A stretch of 50,138 nucleotides of DNA from Bradyrhizobium centrolobii (GTDB lineage: Bacteria > Pseudomonadota > Alphaproteobacteria > Rhizobiales > Xanthobacteraceae). The stretch spans positions 1 through 50,138 of the forward strand of contig NZ_LUUB01000078.1 in the NCBI RefSeq assembly GCF_001641635.1. The letters run 5' to 3'. Of the stretch, positions 16,665 through 25,414 are shown piece after piece (positions within the stretch are counted from its first letter, which is position 1; each line of letters begins with the position of its first letter). The position numbers and the translations under genes were made by a program. The notes beneath the pieces were generated by a model. It saw nothing but the letters and a program-made list of their open reading frames with translations, was not told where the DNA came from and did no database searches.

Positions 16665-17495
16665 ATGAAGGATCGAAAATTCGCCCCCAGAGGCCCCCGC
16701 GGCGGGGCTAAGCCCTTTAACAGACCGGGGAAATCGCCCGGTCGACCAGCCTGGCGCGACCGTGATTCGGCGTCAGACGGGCCCGTCATCCTCTATGGCT
16801 GGCACACCGTCACCATGGCGCTTGCCAATCCCCAGCGGCGGATCCGCAAGCTGACGCTGACCGAGAACGCCGCCCGGCGGCTCGCGGAGGAAAACATCGA
16901 GACCCGCGTCGAGCCCGAGATCGTCCGGCCCCAGGAGATCGACCGCCTGCTCTCGCCGGACGCCGTGCACCAGGGCCTGCTCGCGGAGGCCGATCCCCTG
17001 CCCTCGCCCGCGATCGAGACCTTGAAGCAAGAGGGCATGGTGCTGGTACTCGACCAGATCACGGATCCCCACAATGTCGGCGCGATACTGCGCTCTGCCG
17101 CCGCCTTCGCGGTGAAGGCGATCGTCACCACCGCGCGGCACAGTCCGGAAGCGACCGGCGTGCTGGCCAAGGCTGCCTCCGGCGCGCTTGAGCTCGTGCC
17201 TGTTGTCACCGTGCAAAATCTCGCCCGCGCGCTCACCGCGCTGAACGAGCGCGGCTTCCAGACCGTCGGCCTCGACAGCCAGGGCAGCGAGGACCTCAGC
17301 GAGGTCGTGCTGCGCGAGCCGCTCGCGCTCGTGCTCGGCGCCGAAGGCAAGGGTCTTCGGCAATTGACGCGCGAGACCTGCAGCGTCGTGGCGCGGCTCG
17401 ACATGCCCGGCGAGATCAAGAGCCTCAACGTGTCGAACGCCGCCGTGCTCTCGCTCTATGTCGGCGCGAGTCGGCTGGGGTTGATGAAGGGGTAG
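16665..17495 (+). CDS. rlmB: 23S rRNA (guanosine-2'-O)-methyltransferase, RlmB/TrmH (SPOUT) family
   Basis: 276 residues from ATG 16665 (TTG 16629 would add 12). It has a basic Gly/Arg/Pro-rich N-terminal extension, a substrate-binding domain (LYGWHTVTMALANPQRRIRK) and the SPOUT knot: LDQITDPHNVGAILRSAAAF, ALVLGAEGKGLRQLTRETC and LDMPGEIKSLNVSNAAVLSL. It methylates the ribose of a guanosine in 23S rRNA by analogy with RlmB. It diverges from tRNA-Tyr with 211 bp between. Specificity within the TrmH family is inferred. Confidence 0.9.
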   Translation: MKDRKFAPRGPRGGAKPFNRPGKSPGRPAWRDRDSASDGPVILYGWHTVTMALANPQRRIRKLTLTENAARRLAEENIETRVEPEIVRPQEIDRLLSPDAVHQGLLAEADPLPSPAIETLKQEGMVLVLDQITDPHNVGAILRSAAAFAVKAIVTTARHSPEATGVLAKAASGALELVPVVTVQNLARALTALNERGFQTVGLDSQGSEDLSEVVLREPLALVLGAEGKGLRQLTRETCSVVARLDMPGEIKSLNVSNAAVLSLYVGASRLGLMKG

Positions 17496-17504
17496 GCGAT
17501 CTCT

Positions 17505-17638
17505 CTTTACCTCTCCCGCTTGCGGGGGAGGTCGACGCGCGAAGCGCGGCGGGTGGGGGCTCTCTACTCTTGAGGAGTGTTCATTGCGGAAGCACCCCCA
17601 CCCCAGCCCTCCCCCGCAAGCGGGAGAGGGAGCGCCTT
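17505..17638. repeat. Large dispersed inverted repeat
   Basis: ACCTCTCCCGCTTGCGGGGGAGG (17510 region) and GGGTGGGGGCTCT are mirrored by GCACCCCCACCCCAGCCC and TCCCCCGCAAGCGGGAGAGG at the right end. The two arms flank a 30-nt centre. This style of CTCTCCCGC...GCGGGAGAG unit is common between rhizobial genes. It lies just after the rRNA methyltransferase stop. Confidence 0.7.
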
Positions 17639-17654
17639 TTGCGTGGCTAGACGG

Positions 17655-17690
17655 AAAACAAAACGCCCGTCCGCATCACGCGAACGGGCG
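17655..17690 (-). terminator. Terminator of the 17717-18205 gene
   Basis: On the reverse strand CGCCCGT (17690-17684) pairs with ACGGGCG (17670-17664) and is followed by TTTTGTTTT. It lies 27 nt after the stop of the Tyr/Gly-rich protein. Confidence 0.8.
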
Positions 17691-17716
17691 CTTCTCTAAC
17701 TCAACCGATCCGGCGA

Positions 17717-18205
17717 TCAGTAATAGCGGCGCAGCACGCGGTGGCCGCGGTAATAGTACGGCGCGTAGCGATAGCCATAGCGCGGGCCGTTGCCGTAGTG
17801 CACGCGCGGCAGATAGCCGTAACGCGGTCCGTAGCCGTAGCGATACGGACGGTAGTACGGACGGTGATAGGGATAGGCAGCGGCGCGATAGCCATAGCCG
17901 TAACCGTAATTGGCGGGCGCGACGACCGCGTCCTCTCGATAGGTCGGATACGGCGCGAAGGCGCCGGGGCCGGTGTAGGTCGGGCCCTGGTTGACGTAGT
18001 AATACTGCGTGGCCGGCTCGGCGAGGTGCTCAAAGCCCCAACCGCCATAACCCGGGCCATAACCCCAGCTACCGCAACCGGTGTTGCAGCCGGTATAGAC
18101 CGGGACAACCGGCGCGCACGGCGAAAAGCCGCAGGCCATGGCGGGCGCGGCGCCCACGAACATCACGGCAGCCGCCGCGACCAGTCCCGAAATCATTTGA
18201 CGCAT
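17717..18205 (-). CDS. Exported Tyr/Gly-rich protein
   Basis: 162 residues with a signal peptide (MRQMISGLVAAAAVMFVGAA, cleavage near AMA-CG). Four cysteines follow (CGFSPCAP and CNTGCGSWGYG). The rest is repeats of Tyr, Gly, Pro and Arg such as YGYGYGYRAAAYPYHRPYYR, ending in an Arg/Tyr tail. It has no catalytic domain and is low complexity. It probably stays in the periplasm or envelope as a structural or stress protein. The next gene to the right, also exported, is 59 nt upstream on the same strand. Confidence 0.75.
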   Translation of the reverse strand: MRQMISGLVAAAAVMFVGAAPAMACGFSPCAPVVPVYTGCNTGCGSWGYGPGYGGWGFEHLAEPATQYYYVNQGPTYTGPGAFAPYPTYREDAVVAPANYGYGYGYRAAAYPYHRPYYRPYRYGYGPRYGYLPRVHYGNGPRYGYRYAPYYYRGHRVLRRYY

Positions 18206-18263
18206 TACTCTCTCCTGTCGATTTTCGTTCGTTGGATTTGACTTGCTTTGTTTGTTTCGGTCG

Positions 18264-18749
18264 TCACTTGGGCGGCCTAGCGGGCCCTTCCGCGTGAGGC
18301 GGCAGCCGACGACGCGGCGGATTGACGTTGATCTCCGGTGCGAGAATCACCGGCGGCGGATCGGTGGGAATATCCATCTGCGGCGGCAACGGCGCGGACT
18401 GCGCGCCCCAGCTCCGGTAATAGCTCTCGGCCGGCTGCGGCAGTTTGCGGTTTGCGGGCGGCTCGACCTCGAGACGGCCGTAGCCGGGCTGCAAGCCGAG
18501 GGTCGGATAATAATGGCCGACGTCGGAAGGCTGCCGCTCGCCGATGTAGCGTCCGCCATAGATCGTGGGCTGCACCTGGACGTTCTTGCCCAGGCCCCAG
18601 GTCCCCTCGACGACCGCATAGGACGCATCGATGCCGTTGATGATGATGGGCACGCCGGGACGGCCGGGAATGACGATATCGAAGCCGCCGTCGGCAAACG
18701 CCGTCGCGGGCAGTCCGATCAAAAGGGTTGCGAGCGCGAAAACGCGCAT
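18264..18749 (-). CDS. Exported Pro-rich conserved hypothetical protein
   Basis: 161 residues with a signal peptide (MRVFALATLLIGLPATAFA). The mature part has a conserved-looking block GGFDIVIPGRPGVPIIING and then GTWGLGKNVQVQPTIYGGRY. A proline-rich C-terminus (DPPPVILAPEINVNPPRRR) could be extended. No enzyme motif is seen. It precedes the Tyr/Gly-rich gene by 58 nt on the same strand, so the two exported proteins may be one transcript. Confidence 0.75.
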   Translation of the reverse strand: MRVFALATLLIGLPATAFADGGFDIVIPGRPGVPIIINGIDASYAVVEGTWGLGKNVQVQPTIYGGRYIGERQPSDVGHYYPTLGLQPGYGRLEVEPPANRKLPQPAESYYRSWGAQSAPLPPQMDIPTDPPPVILAPEINVNPPRRRLPPHAEGPARPPK

Positions 18750-19064
18750 GAAGAGGCCCCGGTTTATCCGGCCCGCAACCTATCCGATCGCAACAGGCAG
18801 AGGGTTAAGGCCGGCTGCATTAATTCCGGTAAGCCTAATGCGTAACGCTTGAGAAGGCCTCAAATGCCGGCAAGTGCGCTATCAAAGCGTTAATGCCACG
18901 CAGCCGGCTGCCGCACGACAAGGATGCAAAAACCATCCGGGTTGCATGGCATAAACTGTACATCCTTTGCGGGTCGCGGCCATGTGACCCCGCTCGCACG
19001 AAACTACGGAACGACTCCGTAACGGTTGCGCTTAGCAACGGTCCAACCACATGGAGTAAATGCC
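18750..19064 (+). other. Divergent intergenic region with a weak EcfG-like promoter
   Basis: No gene is seen. At 19008-19032 GGAAC is followed after 16 bp by CGCT, one base off the EcfG -10 (CGTT). It points toward the exported protein at 19065, about 33 nt away. GTTGCATGG...TAAACT nearby could be another promoter. Confidence 0.3.
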
Positions 19065-19553
19065 ATGACGAGCCTGAAACTGATCGGCGCGGTTGCGATC
19101 GCTGCGTCCGCAGTGGCGAGCCCTGCACTGGGCCAAGCGTCCTTCTCCAATCCCGACAACTGCCAATCCATGTTCCCGAGCGCCAATTGCCAGAACATGG
19201 GCCGCGGCAGCCCCTACGCCACCAGCCGTCAAGATCGACAATATCGGCGAACGGCTTATCGCCAGCCGAACCGTTACAATGACTTGAACAGGCCAAATAG
19301 CGGCTTCTGGCCGGTGGATAACGCGGGCGCTGTTGCTGGCGCCGCCGTCGGTACCGCGGCAGCCGTTGCCTCAGCGCCGTTCCGCAGTTGGGACAACTCG
19401 TACGCCTATGACAATTCCAACGGCTACTACGGCGGCCGCAGCGAAACCGGTTGGTACGGCAACTGGGATACTTACGCGGCCCGCAACGGCATCGTTTGCC
19501 GGCCCGGCACCCTTTACAAGGGTGAGGACGGCCGTCAGCACCTCCGCCAGTAA
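19065..19553 (+). CDS. Exported conserved hypothetical protein
   Basis: 162 residues from ATG 19065, with GGAG 8 nt upstream; earlier in-frame codons are not needed. A signal peptide (MTSLKLIGAVAIAASAVASP, cleavage near ALG-QA) is followed by a Cys pair (DNCQSMFPSANCQN), an Arg/Tyr/Asn-rich stretch, an Ala/Gly/Val-rich helix (AGAVAGAAVGTAAAVASAPF) and a C-terminal region with one Cys (GIVCRPGTLYKGEDGRQH). No function is recognised. It probably acts in the envelope; its own terminator follows 27 nt later. Confidence 0.75.
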   Translation: MTSLKLIGAVAIAASAVASPALGQASFSNPDNCQSMFPSANCQNMGRGSPYATSRQDRQYRRTAYRQPNRYNDLNRPNSGFWPVDNAGAVAGAAVGTAAAVASAPFRSWDNSYAYDNSNGYYGGRSETGWYGNWDTYAARNGIVCRPGTLYKGEDGRQHLRQ

Positions 19554-19580
19554 CCGCCCCGTTTCGAGACCTGGCATGTC

Positions 19581-19612
19581 AGGCGGCCCCGCAAGGGCCG
19601 CCTGTTTCTTTC
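19581..19612 (+). terminator. Intrinsic terminator
   Basis: AGGCGGCCC pairs with GGGCCGCCT across a short CGCAA loop, then TGTTTCTTT follows. It ends the exported-protein gene at 19553. Confidence 0.85.
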
Positions 19613-19722
19613 CGCTCTGGCGCCATCGTGTTCTGGTACTTTCGGAACAAGTCTGATATTGCCACCGCGCACAGTCGAAAGCGCCGGCGCCACGGCGGCG
19701 ACTGTCCAGTTCCCCTGGAGCG

Positions 19723-19797
19723 GCCGGCTTAGCTCAGCGGTAGAGCAGCGGTTTTGTAAACCGAAGGTCGGGGGTTCAATCCCCTCAGCCGGCACCA
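19723..19797 (+). tRNA. tRNA-Thr (anticodon TGT)
   Basis: 75 nt with encoded CCA. Acceptor GCCGGCT pairs with AGCCGGC. The D arm is GCTC-AGCGGTA-GAGC, the anticodon loop TTTTGTAA gives TGT, and the T arm is GGGGG-TTCAATC-CCCTC. No duplication of its 3' end is seen nearby. Confidence 0.97.
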
Positions 19798-19881
19798 TTT
19801 GTCCGCCCTGCACGTACGCTGCGAGCCGCACAAGGCCCCGAATTGATCAAGGCGGCACGCGAGAGACCGCGGTGCCTTATC

Positions 19882-21972
19882 CTAGGAATATCTGCGCTTG
19901 ATCACGATAAAACGGTCTTCCACCGATCCAAGCCGAGCAAACAGAGAACCGTCGGCATTCGTCGGCACAGGAACGCCGACATAGCTGCGATCGGCGATCG
20001 CCACGACCGGGGCATTTTCCGGAACATCGAACTGCTGCCGCCGCTCGGCGGGCACGAAGGCAAACACCTCCATGTCCGAGCGCGATCTTATCCTATCGGC
20101 GTCGAGACGCAGCCACGCGTTGACCTCGAAGTCATAGAGGCCGCAAGATATCAGCGCACGCGCAAGCCATGCCGCTCCCGGAACAGGCGCGGACATCGGC
20201 GGAACGTAGACGGTTGCCCCCTCCAACTCGGCCGGCACGGTCGTGAACCAGAGATCGGCCCGGACGAGCCCGAACGGTCTCAGCCCCTCGCCAAGCACAC
20301 CGATTCGACTCCAGTCGATCGCGCCCCGGTTCGGAATGGCGAAGGCGACCTGCTTGGTGATGAAGCCGTAGTCCGCGGCTTGCTTGAACACCAATGAACG
20401 GGCGCGCTCGGAGACGGAATGTTTCGTACTGTCGTCGAGCACGAACAACCGCCGGAACGAATTTTCGATGTTTTGCTGATTGCCCAGTTGATAGGGCGTC
20501 AGGATTTGCCGGCTCTCGCGAAAATATCCCGCATATCCCGTATCGGTCAGCGCCCAGATTTTAGTCTGGGGAACGGCGCGAAACACCAGCAGTGCCATAC
20601 AGATTGCCACAACGGCGCGAACAGCGCGGCCACCACCCTGCCAAGCCATGGCGAGCATGATGCAGGCAAAGGACAACGTCAGGGGCTCCGTAAAGATCGC
20701 GTCCGCGTTCATGACGCTGCGATCGAACCAAAGAACCGAAGCCACGACCAAACCGCCGATCACCGCAAGCACGACGAGCTCGGCGTTGCTGGCCAGCCGC
20801 GGGCGCCACAAGGCGAGGAATGCCAGTAGCAGGGCCGGCATCAACAGCAATATCGGGGAACTGAGCACCTGATCCCGGAAGCTTTGATGTCCAGGTACAA
20901 GGGCCGGGTCGATCGTTCCGAGAAAGGAAACCTTCGCAAGGGCCGCAACGAATTGAACGCCGCTCCGTGGGCTCATCATCACGAACCACAGCAAGAGGAA
21001 CGATGCGGCGAAACCCAGCGCCATCAGATTGGCGAACGAAAGGAAGCGATATAGGACGCCACGTTGCGGAACGATCCGCGTCATAAGTCCTGGCGCCGCA
21101 ATCGCCGCGAACCCGGCCAGGCACAGCGCGAAGTTGGAAAACGAACTTCGCGTGTGGACGAAGGTCGATGGCATCGGCAGCGTCGAGATGCCGATCAAGA
21201 ACAAGTAGGTCCCGATCGCAGCGAGCGAGACGTGCAAATTTCGCCGCGAGGAGATATCTGGAAACGCCTCTGCGTTGTTCCTCGCCATCATCAACAGCAC
21301 CAATGCGGGCGCCAGGGCGATGGTTGAGATGATCTGCACCTTCGAGGTCATCGCCAGCCCGCAGAGAACGCCAGACCCGATTGCGAACGCAATTGCGACA
21401 CGTCCGTGCTGCTTCATCGCCGCCACCGCGAGCGCGACGGCCGCAGCTGCGTAGAACAGCGCGAAGCTGTCGGTCCTGAAGATGAGGGTGTGAAAGGCAA
21501 GCGCGCGGGAAGACGCCAAGGACAGGAAGACCGCCGCAATCATCCACACGCTTCCATCGACCGCCCAGACCACGGCGACGGCCAGCAGCAAGGAACTCGC
21601 AACCGCAAGGAAGGGCAGATGCCCTCGAATGAACTCGATCAGCTCGGCTGTGCCAAGCAGCGGGTTGGCCCAGGTTTCGATTCCGTTGAAGTCACGCAGG
21701 TGCAGCAGGCCGAGGACATACCCAATCCGATGGGTAAGGCTAAACAGCAGGTACATTCCGGCTGTCGGATGCGTGATATGATCCGGAAGCATCCCGCCCC
21801 GAAACAGCAAAACATCCAGCGCCGTCAATTGATCCATATCGTCGAGCGCATAGTAAGGATAGCGCTCAACATTGTGCTGAAATACGAGAAAGCTAACGAA
21901 TGCAAGAGCGATGACGACCGGCCACGCCAGACGTCTCGTAGCCCCATCCCAAGCCTGCCATCTTGCCCCCAT
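19882..21972 (-). CDS. Polytopic membrane protein, possible GT-C-type glycosyltransferase
   Basis: 696 residues with about twelve membrane helices in the first 480 and a soluble C-terminal domain of about 200. Near the start, after the first helix, is VERYPYYALDDMDQLTALDV; an acidic motif at this place is what GT-C enzymes use, and a second loop has FRTDSFALFY. The C-terminal part has no known domain. The call as a polyprenyl-sugar-dependent transferase is an inference from topology and the acidic loop. It converges with tRNA-Thr's direction, and lies beside the PQQ-propeller gene. Confidence 0.55.
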   Translation of the reverse strand: MGARWQAWDGATRRLAWPVVIALAFVSFLVFQHNVERYPYYALDDMDQLTALDVLLFRGGMLPDHITHPTAGMYLLFSLTHRIGYVLGLLHLRDFNGIETWANPLLGTAELIEFIRGHLPFLAVASSLLLAVAVVWAVDGSVWMIAAVFLSLASSRALAFHTLIFRTDSFALFYAAAAVALAVAAMKQHGRVAIAFAIGSGVLCGLAMTSKVQIISTIALAPALVLLMMARNNAEAFPDISSRRNLHVSLAAIGTYLFLIGISTLPMPSTFVHTRSSFSNFALCLAGFAAIAAPGLMTRIVPQRGVLYRFLSFANLMALGFAASFLLLWFVMMSPRSGVQFVAALAKVSFLGTIDPALVPGHQSFRDQVLSSPILLLMPALLLAFLALWRPRLASNAELVVLAVIGGLVVASVLWFDRSVMNADAIFTEPLTLSFACIMLAMAWQGGGRAVRAVVAICMALLVFRAVPQTKIWALTDTGYAGYFRESRQILTPYQLGNQQNIENSFRRLFVLDDSTKHSVSERARSLVFKQAADYGFITKQVAFAIPNRGAIDWSRIGVLGEGLRPFGLVRADLWFTTVPAELEGATVYVPPMSAPVPGAAWLARALISCGLYDFEVNAWLRLDADRIRSRSDMEVFAFVPAERRQQFDVPENAPVVAIADRSYVGVPVPTNADGSLFARLGSVEDRFIVIKRRYS

Positions 21973-22044
21973 AGCAACTTACCGTGGCGCAAAAACACGC
22001 GAAATGTCAAGCTTGCCCTGCTCGCACGACCGCGGGAACGAGCG

Positions 22045-23883
22045 TCACTCCTTCCCCACCTCGAACGCCAGCAGCACGTTGCCGGGGACGCCGCTCCACT
22101 GGCCGTAGCCGGAATTGGTGTAGAGCATGCCATCAGCGATGACCGGACCTGGGCCGTCGATCGCGCCGCCATGGGCGGGGATGCCGTTCACGGCGGAGTA
22201 GTCTTGTGCTGTGTCGAACTCCCACAAGAGTTTGCCGTCACCGGTTGCGTAGGCGCGCAAGAAGCCGCTGACCCCACCGGAGAACACCACGCCGGGGATC
22301 AGGCTGACCGCGGCCGAGAGCGCGGGGCTGCATTGCGGGCGATCGCCGCAGGGCACCGGCGGCACCTCCATCGCGATTTTGCCACTGTCGAGATCGAGCC
22401 CGAACAGGCCGCCGCCTTGCATGGAGTCGAGACGCCGCGTGCCGTCGCGCAGGAAGCGCACGTCGGAATTGGCGACATAGATGCGGTCCTGGTCCGCGGC
22501 CGAGCCCCATTCGCTGCCACCGAGCGCACCGCCCTTCCCGATCCGCGTCTGCCACAGGATCTTGCCGCCATCATCAGGGTCGAGCGCGTGCACGACACCG
22601 GATTTCTGCGCGATGACGAGCACGCGCTTGCCATCATGCAACGTCACCAGAATCGGCGACTGGCCGAAATCATGATCGGGCCCGTGATCTTCGGGACAGT
22701 TGGTCTTGTCCGCGCCATAGCAGGCCACGATGAAGGCATCCTTCGGCGTCGCCTGTTGCTTCCAGAGCAACTTTCCCGTCGTGAGTTCGAAGGCGAGGAT
22801 CGCATCGGCGGTTGCGGCCGGCGGGTTCGAATAGGAATTGCTGGTCGCGACATAGACGGCATTCCGCTTCGGATCGATCGTCGGTGCCGACCAGATCGCG
22901 GCGCCGGACGGACCGAAGAGCTGCGTGCCTTTTGTATTCTTTTCGGTCGGATGCGGCACCTCGGGGATCGTATAGGCCTGCCAGACCGTCTTGCCGGTCG
23001 CAGCGTCCAGCGCCACCACGCTGCCGCGGAAGGTACAGCACTCGTAACTCGGCTGCGATCCGGCGGCCTCCTCAAGCGAGGACACCGGCACATAGAGCAC
23101 GCCGGAATGGAGCGTCGGCGCGCCGGTGATCCGCGCCGCCGGATGCTCCTCGACCTTCACCTTCCAGATCAGGGCGCCGGTCAGGGCGTTCACCGCGTAG
23201 GCATTGGCCTTGAGGTCGCCGAAGAAGATCGCGAACTGATCGGTGCCTGCAAGCGGTGCGAAGCTGATCGCGGCGCGGACCGCGGCATCGGTTGCGAAGG
23301 TCCACAGCGTGCAGCCGCTCTTCGCGTCGAGCGCATGCACCTTGCGATCGGTGCCGCCGATGAACAACAGACCGCCCACGACCGTCGGCGGGGCAAAGGA
23401 CACCGACGCACCGGGGAATGCATAGGCCCATTTCAGCCGCAGACGCGGCACCTCGTCGGCGGAGAGGCCCGCCATGTCGGCCGGCTGGAAGCGGCTGTTG
23501 CTGACGTCGACGCCCCAGCCGTTCCAGCGCGGACCATCGAGCGGTTGCGGGAAGCCGGCAGCCTGCTGCGTGCAGCGGCCCTGCGCATCAGCTGCGGCGC
23601 TACTGGTCGCGGCCTTGCCGGTGACGAAGGCGGCAATGGCGCGGCGCTCATCGTCGCTGCGCTCCTTCGCGATTCCCGCCATGCTGCCGGTCGAAAGCGT
23701 CGCCAGCACGTGTTCGAACGACATCGCCTGCATGGCGCTGCGGGCCGGCACACGGCTTTGGGCGTCAGTGGCGTCGTGACATTGCGCACAATGCTTTGCG
23801 TAGAGCGCCGCACCGTCCTGTTGCGCGCTCGCCGAAGCGCAACACCAAAGCAGCAGTGCAGCCACGACAGCGCTCAGTCTCAT
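22045..23883 (-). CDS. Cytochrome c / PQQ-type beta-propeller dehydrogenase
   Basis: 612 residues from ATG 23883, which has GGAG 6 nt before it and starts exactly at a signal peptide (MRLSAVVAALLLWCCASASA). A short cytochrome c domain with CAQCH comes first. An eight-bladed quinoprotein propeller follows, with repeated W-motif blades such as LDAKSGCTLWTFATDAAV, LDAATGKTVWQAYTI and DPDDGGKILWQTRIG. The heme-first order resembles polyvinyl-alcohol dehydrogenase-type quinoproteins. It should oxidise an alcohol or sugar in the periplasm and pass electrons through its heme. The substrate cannot be read. Confidence 0.85.
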   Translation of the reverse strand: MRLSAVVAALLLWCCASASAQQDGAALYAKHCAQCHDATDAQSRVPARSAMQAMSFEHVLATLSTGSMAGIAKERSDDERRAIAAFVTGKAATSSAAADAQGRCTQQAAGFPQPLDGPRWNGWGVDVSNSRFQPADMAGLSADEVPRLRLKWAYAFPGASVSFAPPTVVGGLLFIGGTDRKVHALDAKSGCTLWTFATDAAVRAAISFAPLAGTDQFAIFFGDLKANAYAVNALTGALIWKVKVEEHPAARITGAPTLHSGVLYVPVSSLEEAAGSQPSYECCTFRGSVVALDAATGKTVWQAYTIPEVPHPTEKNTKGTQLFGPSGAAIWSAPTIDPKRNAVYVATSNSYSNPPAATADAILAFELTTGKLLWKQQATPKDAFIVACYGADKTNCPEDHGPDHDFGQSPILVTLHDGKRVLVIAQKSGVVHALDPDDGGKILWQTRIGKGGALGGSEWGSAADQDRIYVANSDVRFLRDGTRRLDSMQGGGLFGLDLDSGKIAMEVPPVPCGDRPQCSPALSAAVSLIPGVVFSGGVSGFLRAYATGDGKLLWEFDTAQDYSAVNGIPAHGGAIDGPGPVIADGMLYTNSGYGQWSGVPGNVLLAFEVGKE

Positions 23884-24085
23884 GACGTGCTCCGACATCG
23901 TGACCGTCGAGATCGCTTCACACAACCCCAAGTGTAGCGCGAGGGCAATGGACCAAGCAACGGACGCCGCGCCCGCGCCTGTCACACAGAGTGGACGTTT
24001 GGAGACCTTCGGACGATGGCACGAGACAAAATTCCGTCGCAGATGCACTATACAGCCAACGCGTCGCGTCCGGAATCTCCATCAA

Positions 24086-24858
24086 ATGAGCCCGCCGATG
24101 ATCACCCGCCGAAAAGCTCTGTCCGGATTGGCTGCTCTGCTCTTGCCGTCCGTCGCGCATGGCCGCCAGGCGAAGAATTCAGCATCACCTGCGGGAGCGA
24201 CAGCCTGTCCGTGTCGCGCTACGCGGCAGGCATGACCGGAAAGCGGCCCGCCGTGATCCTGCTGCACGGCTCGCGCGGCATCGAGCTGAAGCCACGCGCC
24301 TATGGGCGATATGCTGACGCGCTGTCGGCCAAGGGCATCGATGCCTATCTTCTCCGCTACATGACCGACAGCGACACGGCGGCGCTCAATCCGAAGACAA
24401 GCACGCAAGAGAGCCGCGAGGCCTATGACACCGGGCGCTTCGACGGCTGGTCGGACACGGTCTCCGCCACCGTCACGACCATTCTCGACCGCCTCGACAG
24501 CTCTGGGCGCGTCGGCCTGCTGGGCTTTTCGCTCGGCGGCTTCATCGCCGCCAATACTGCCGCCCGCGACGAGCGCATTGCGGCGCTCGCCGTGCTCTAT
24601 GCCGGCATGCACGAAGCGATGGCCGGCAAGGTCAAGCACATGCCGCCGATGATCGCGCTGCACGGCGAAGCCGACCGGAACGTACCGATCGCGAACGGCA
24701 AGAAACTGATCGAGCTTGCGAGGTCCGTCGGCGCAGAGGCCGAGTTCGTGCCGTATCCGGACAGGTCGCACGGCTTTGATTTCTCCGACACCGACCCGAT
24801 GACGTCGGACGCGATCGGCCGCGTCACCCGCTTCTTCCAGGCAAGGCTCGCAGCCTGA
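24086..24858 (+). CDS. Dienelactone-hydrolase-like protein, signal peptide out of frame
   Basis: The hydrolase is in frame 1: VILLHGSRGIEL, the nucleophile motif LLGFSLGGFIAA, ALHGEADRNVPI (Asp) and PDRSHGFDF (His), a complete Ser-Asp-His triad. A Tat-like signal, MITRRKALSGLAALLLPSVA, starts at ATG 24098 in frame 2 but is joined to the hydrolase only if one base is missing from the genome (around 24165-24190). The frame-1 extension upstream to 24016 is low-quality, Pro/Ser-rich sequence. So the ancestral protein was probably exported, and the present copy is a cytoplasmic or dead form, unless the sequence has an error here. Confidence 0.7.
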
Positions 24859-24869
24859 CCGGGTTCGCC

Positions 24870-25223
24870 TCAAACCGGCTTCTGCCACTCCATCATGTGG
24901 AAATAGGGCACGCGGCGATGGCGGGCGATTTGAAGCTCGTCAGGTTGGCGATCAGGAGCGTGCCGCCTGGCCGCAGCGCCGCCACCATCTTCGCGATCGC
25001 TGGCCGCATCATGCAGCGCGCCGGCATCCGCACCACCGGCATCGATCCCACCGAGGCGCTGCTCGCGCGCGCCAGAGAGATGCACCCGCAAGGCGATTAT
25101 CGGCTTGGCCGCGCCGAGACGATGGATGTCGATACGTCCTTCGATCTGGTCGTCAGCTATCTCAGCCTGATCGATATGCCGGATCTTAGGCGCTTGCATC
25201 GCGGGGACAGCCATTAACCACAT
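24870..25223. pseudogene. Scrambled class I SAM-methyltransferase relic
   Basis: Two halves lie on opposite strands. On the + strand 25007-25195 reads RIMQRAGIRTTGIDPTEALL then FDLVVSYLSLIDMPDL, the motif I-IV part. On the - strand 25000-24905 reads AIAKMVAALRPGGTLLIANL then TSF, the motif VI part; further down comes YFHMMEWQKPV, a likely C-terminal end in another frame. The N-terminal GxGxG region is missing. An inversion of the middle or end with deletions would explain this. No functional protein is encoded. Confidence 0.7.
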
Positions 25224-25262
25224 GTTGGATCGAAGTTCAACATAAGCTAACGTGCGCGTTCC

Positions 25263-25376
25263 ATGCGCCCTGCTACCTTCCGAGAGAGAGCCAGGATCGC
25301 CGCCGGCGCGGTTGCGGCCGTCGTCATGACGGCCGCGCTGTTCACACTCGCGCTCGGCTTCCTACTGGCGCGATAG
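25263..25376 (+). CDS. Small single-helix membrane protein
   Basis: 37 codons from ATG 25263 to TAG 25374-25376. The product has a basic N-terminus (MRPATFRERARI) and one hydrophobic helix (AGAVAAVVMTAALFTLALGF) ending in LLAR. Its form fits single-span proteins common in rhizobia. No clear ribosome site is seen (GTTCC before ATG), which lowers confidence. It is below the size usually annotated. Confidence 0.45.
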   Translation: MRPATFRERARIAAGAVAAVVMTAALFTLALGFLLAR

Positions 25377-25414
25377 GCCGCGAGCGCGCGGCGGAGGAGC
25401 GCCGCCGCGCGAAC

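Noticed and set aside
21406..23937. Very long open frame (843 codons) on the + strand
   Set aside because: It runs antisense to the PQQ-propeller gene and part of the GT-C-like gene; composition is Arg/Gly/His-rich with no family, as expected from a high-GC shadow frame.
24897..25217. A working methyltransferase
   Set aside because: The SAM-binding GxGxG is missing and the C-half is on the other strand.
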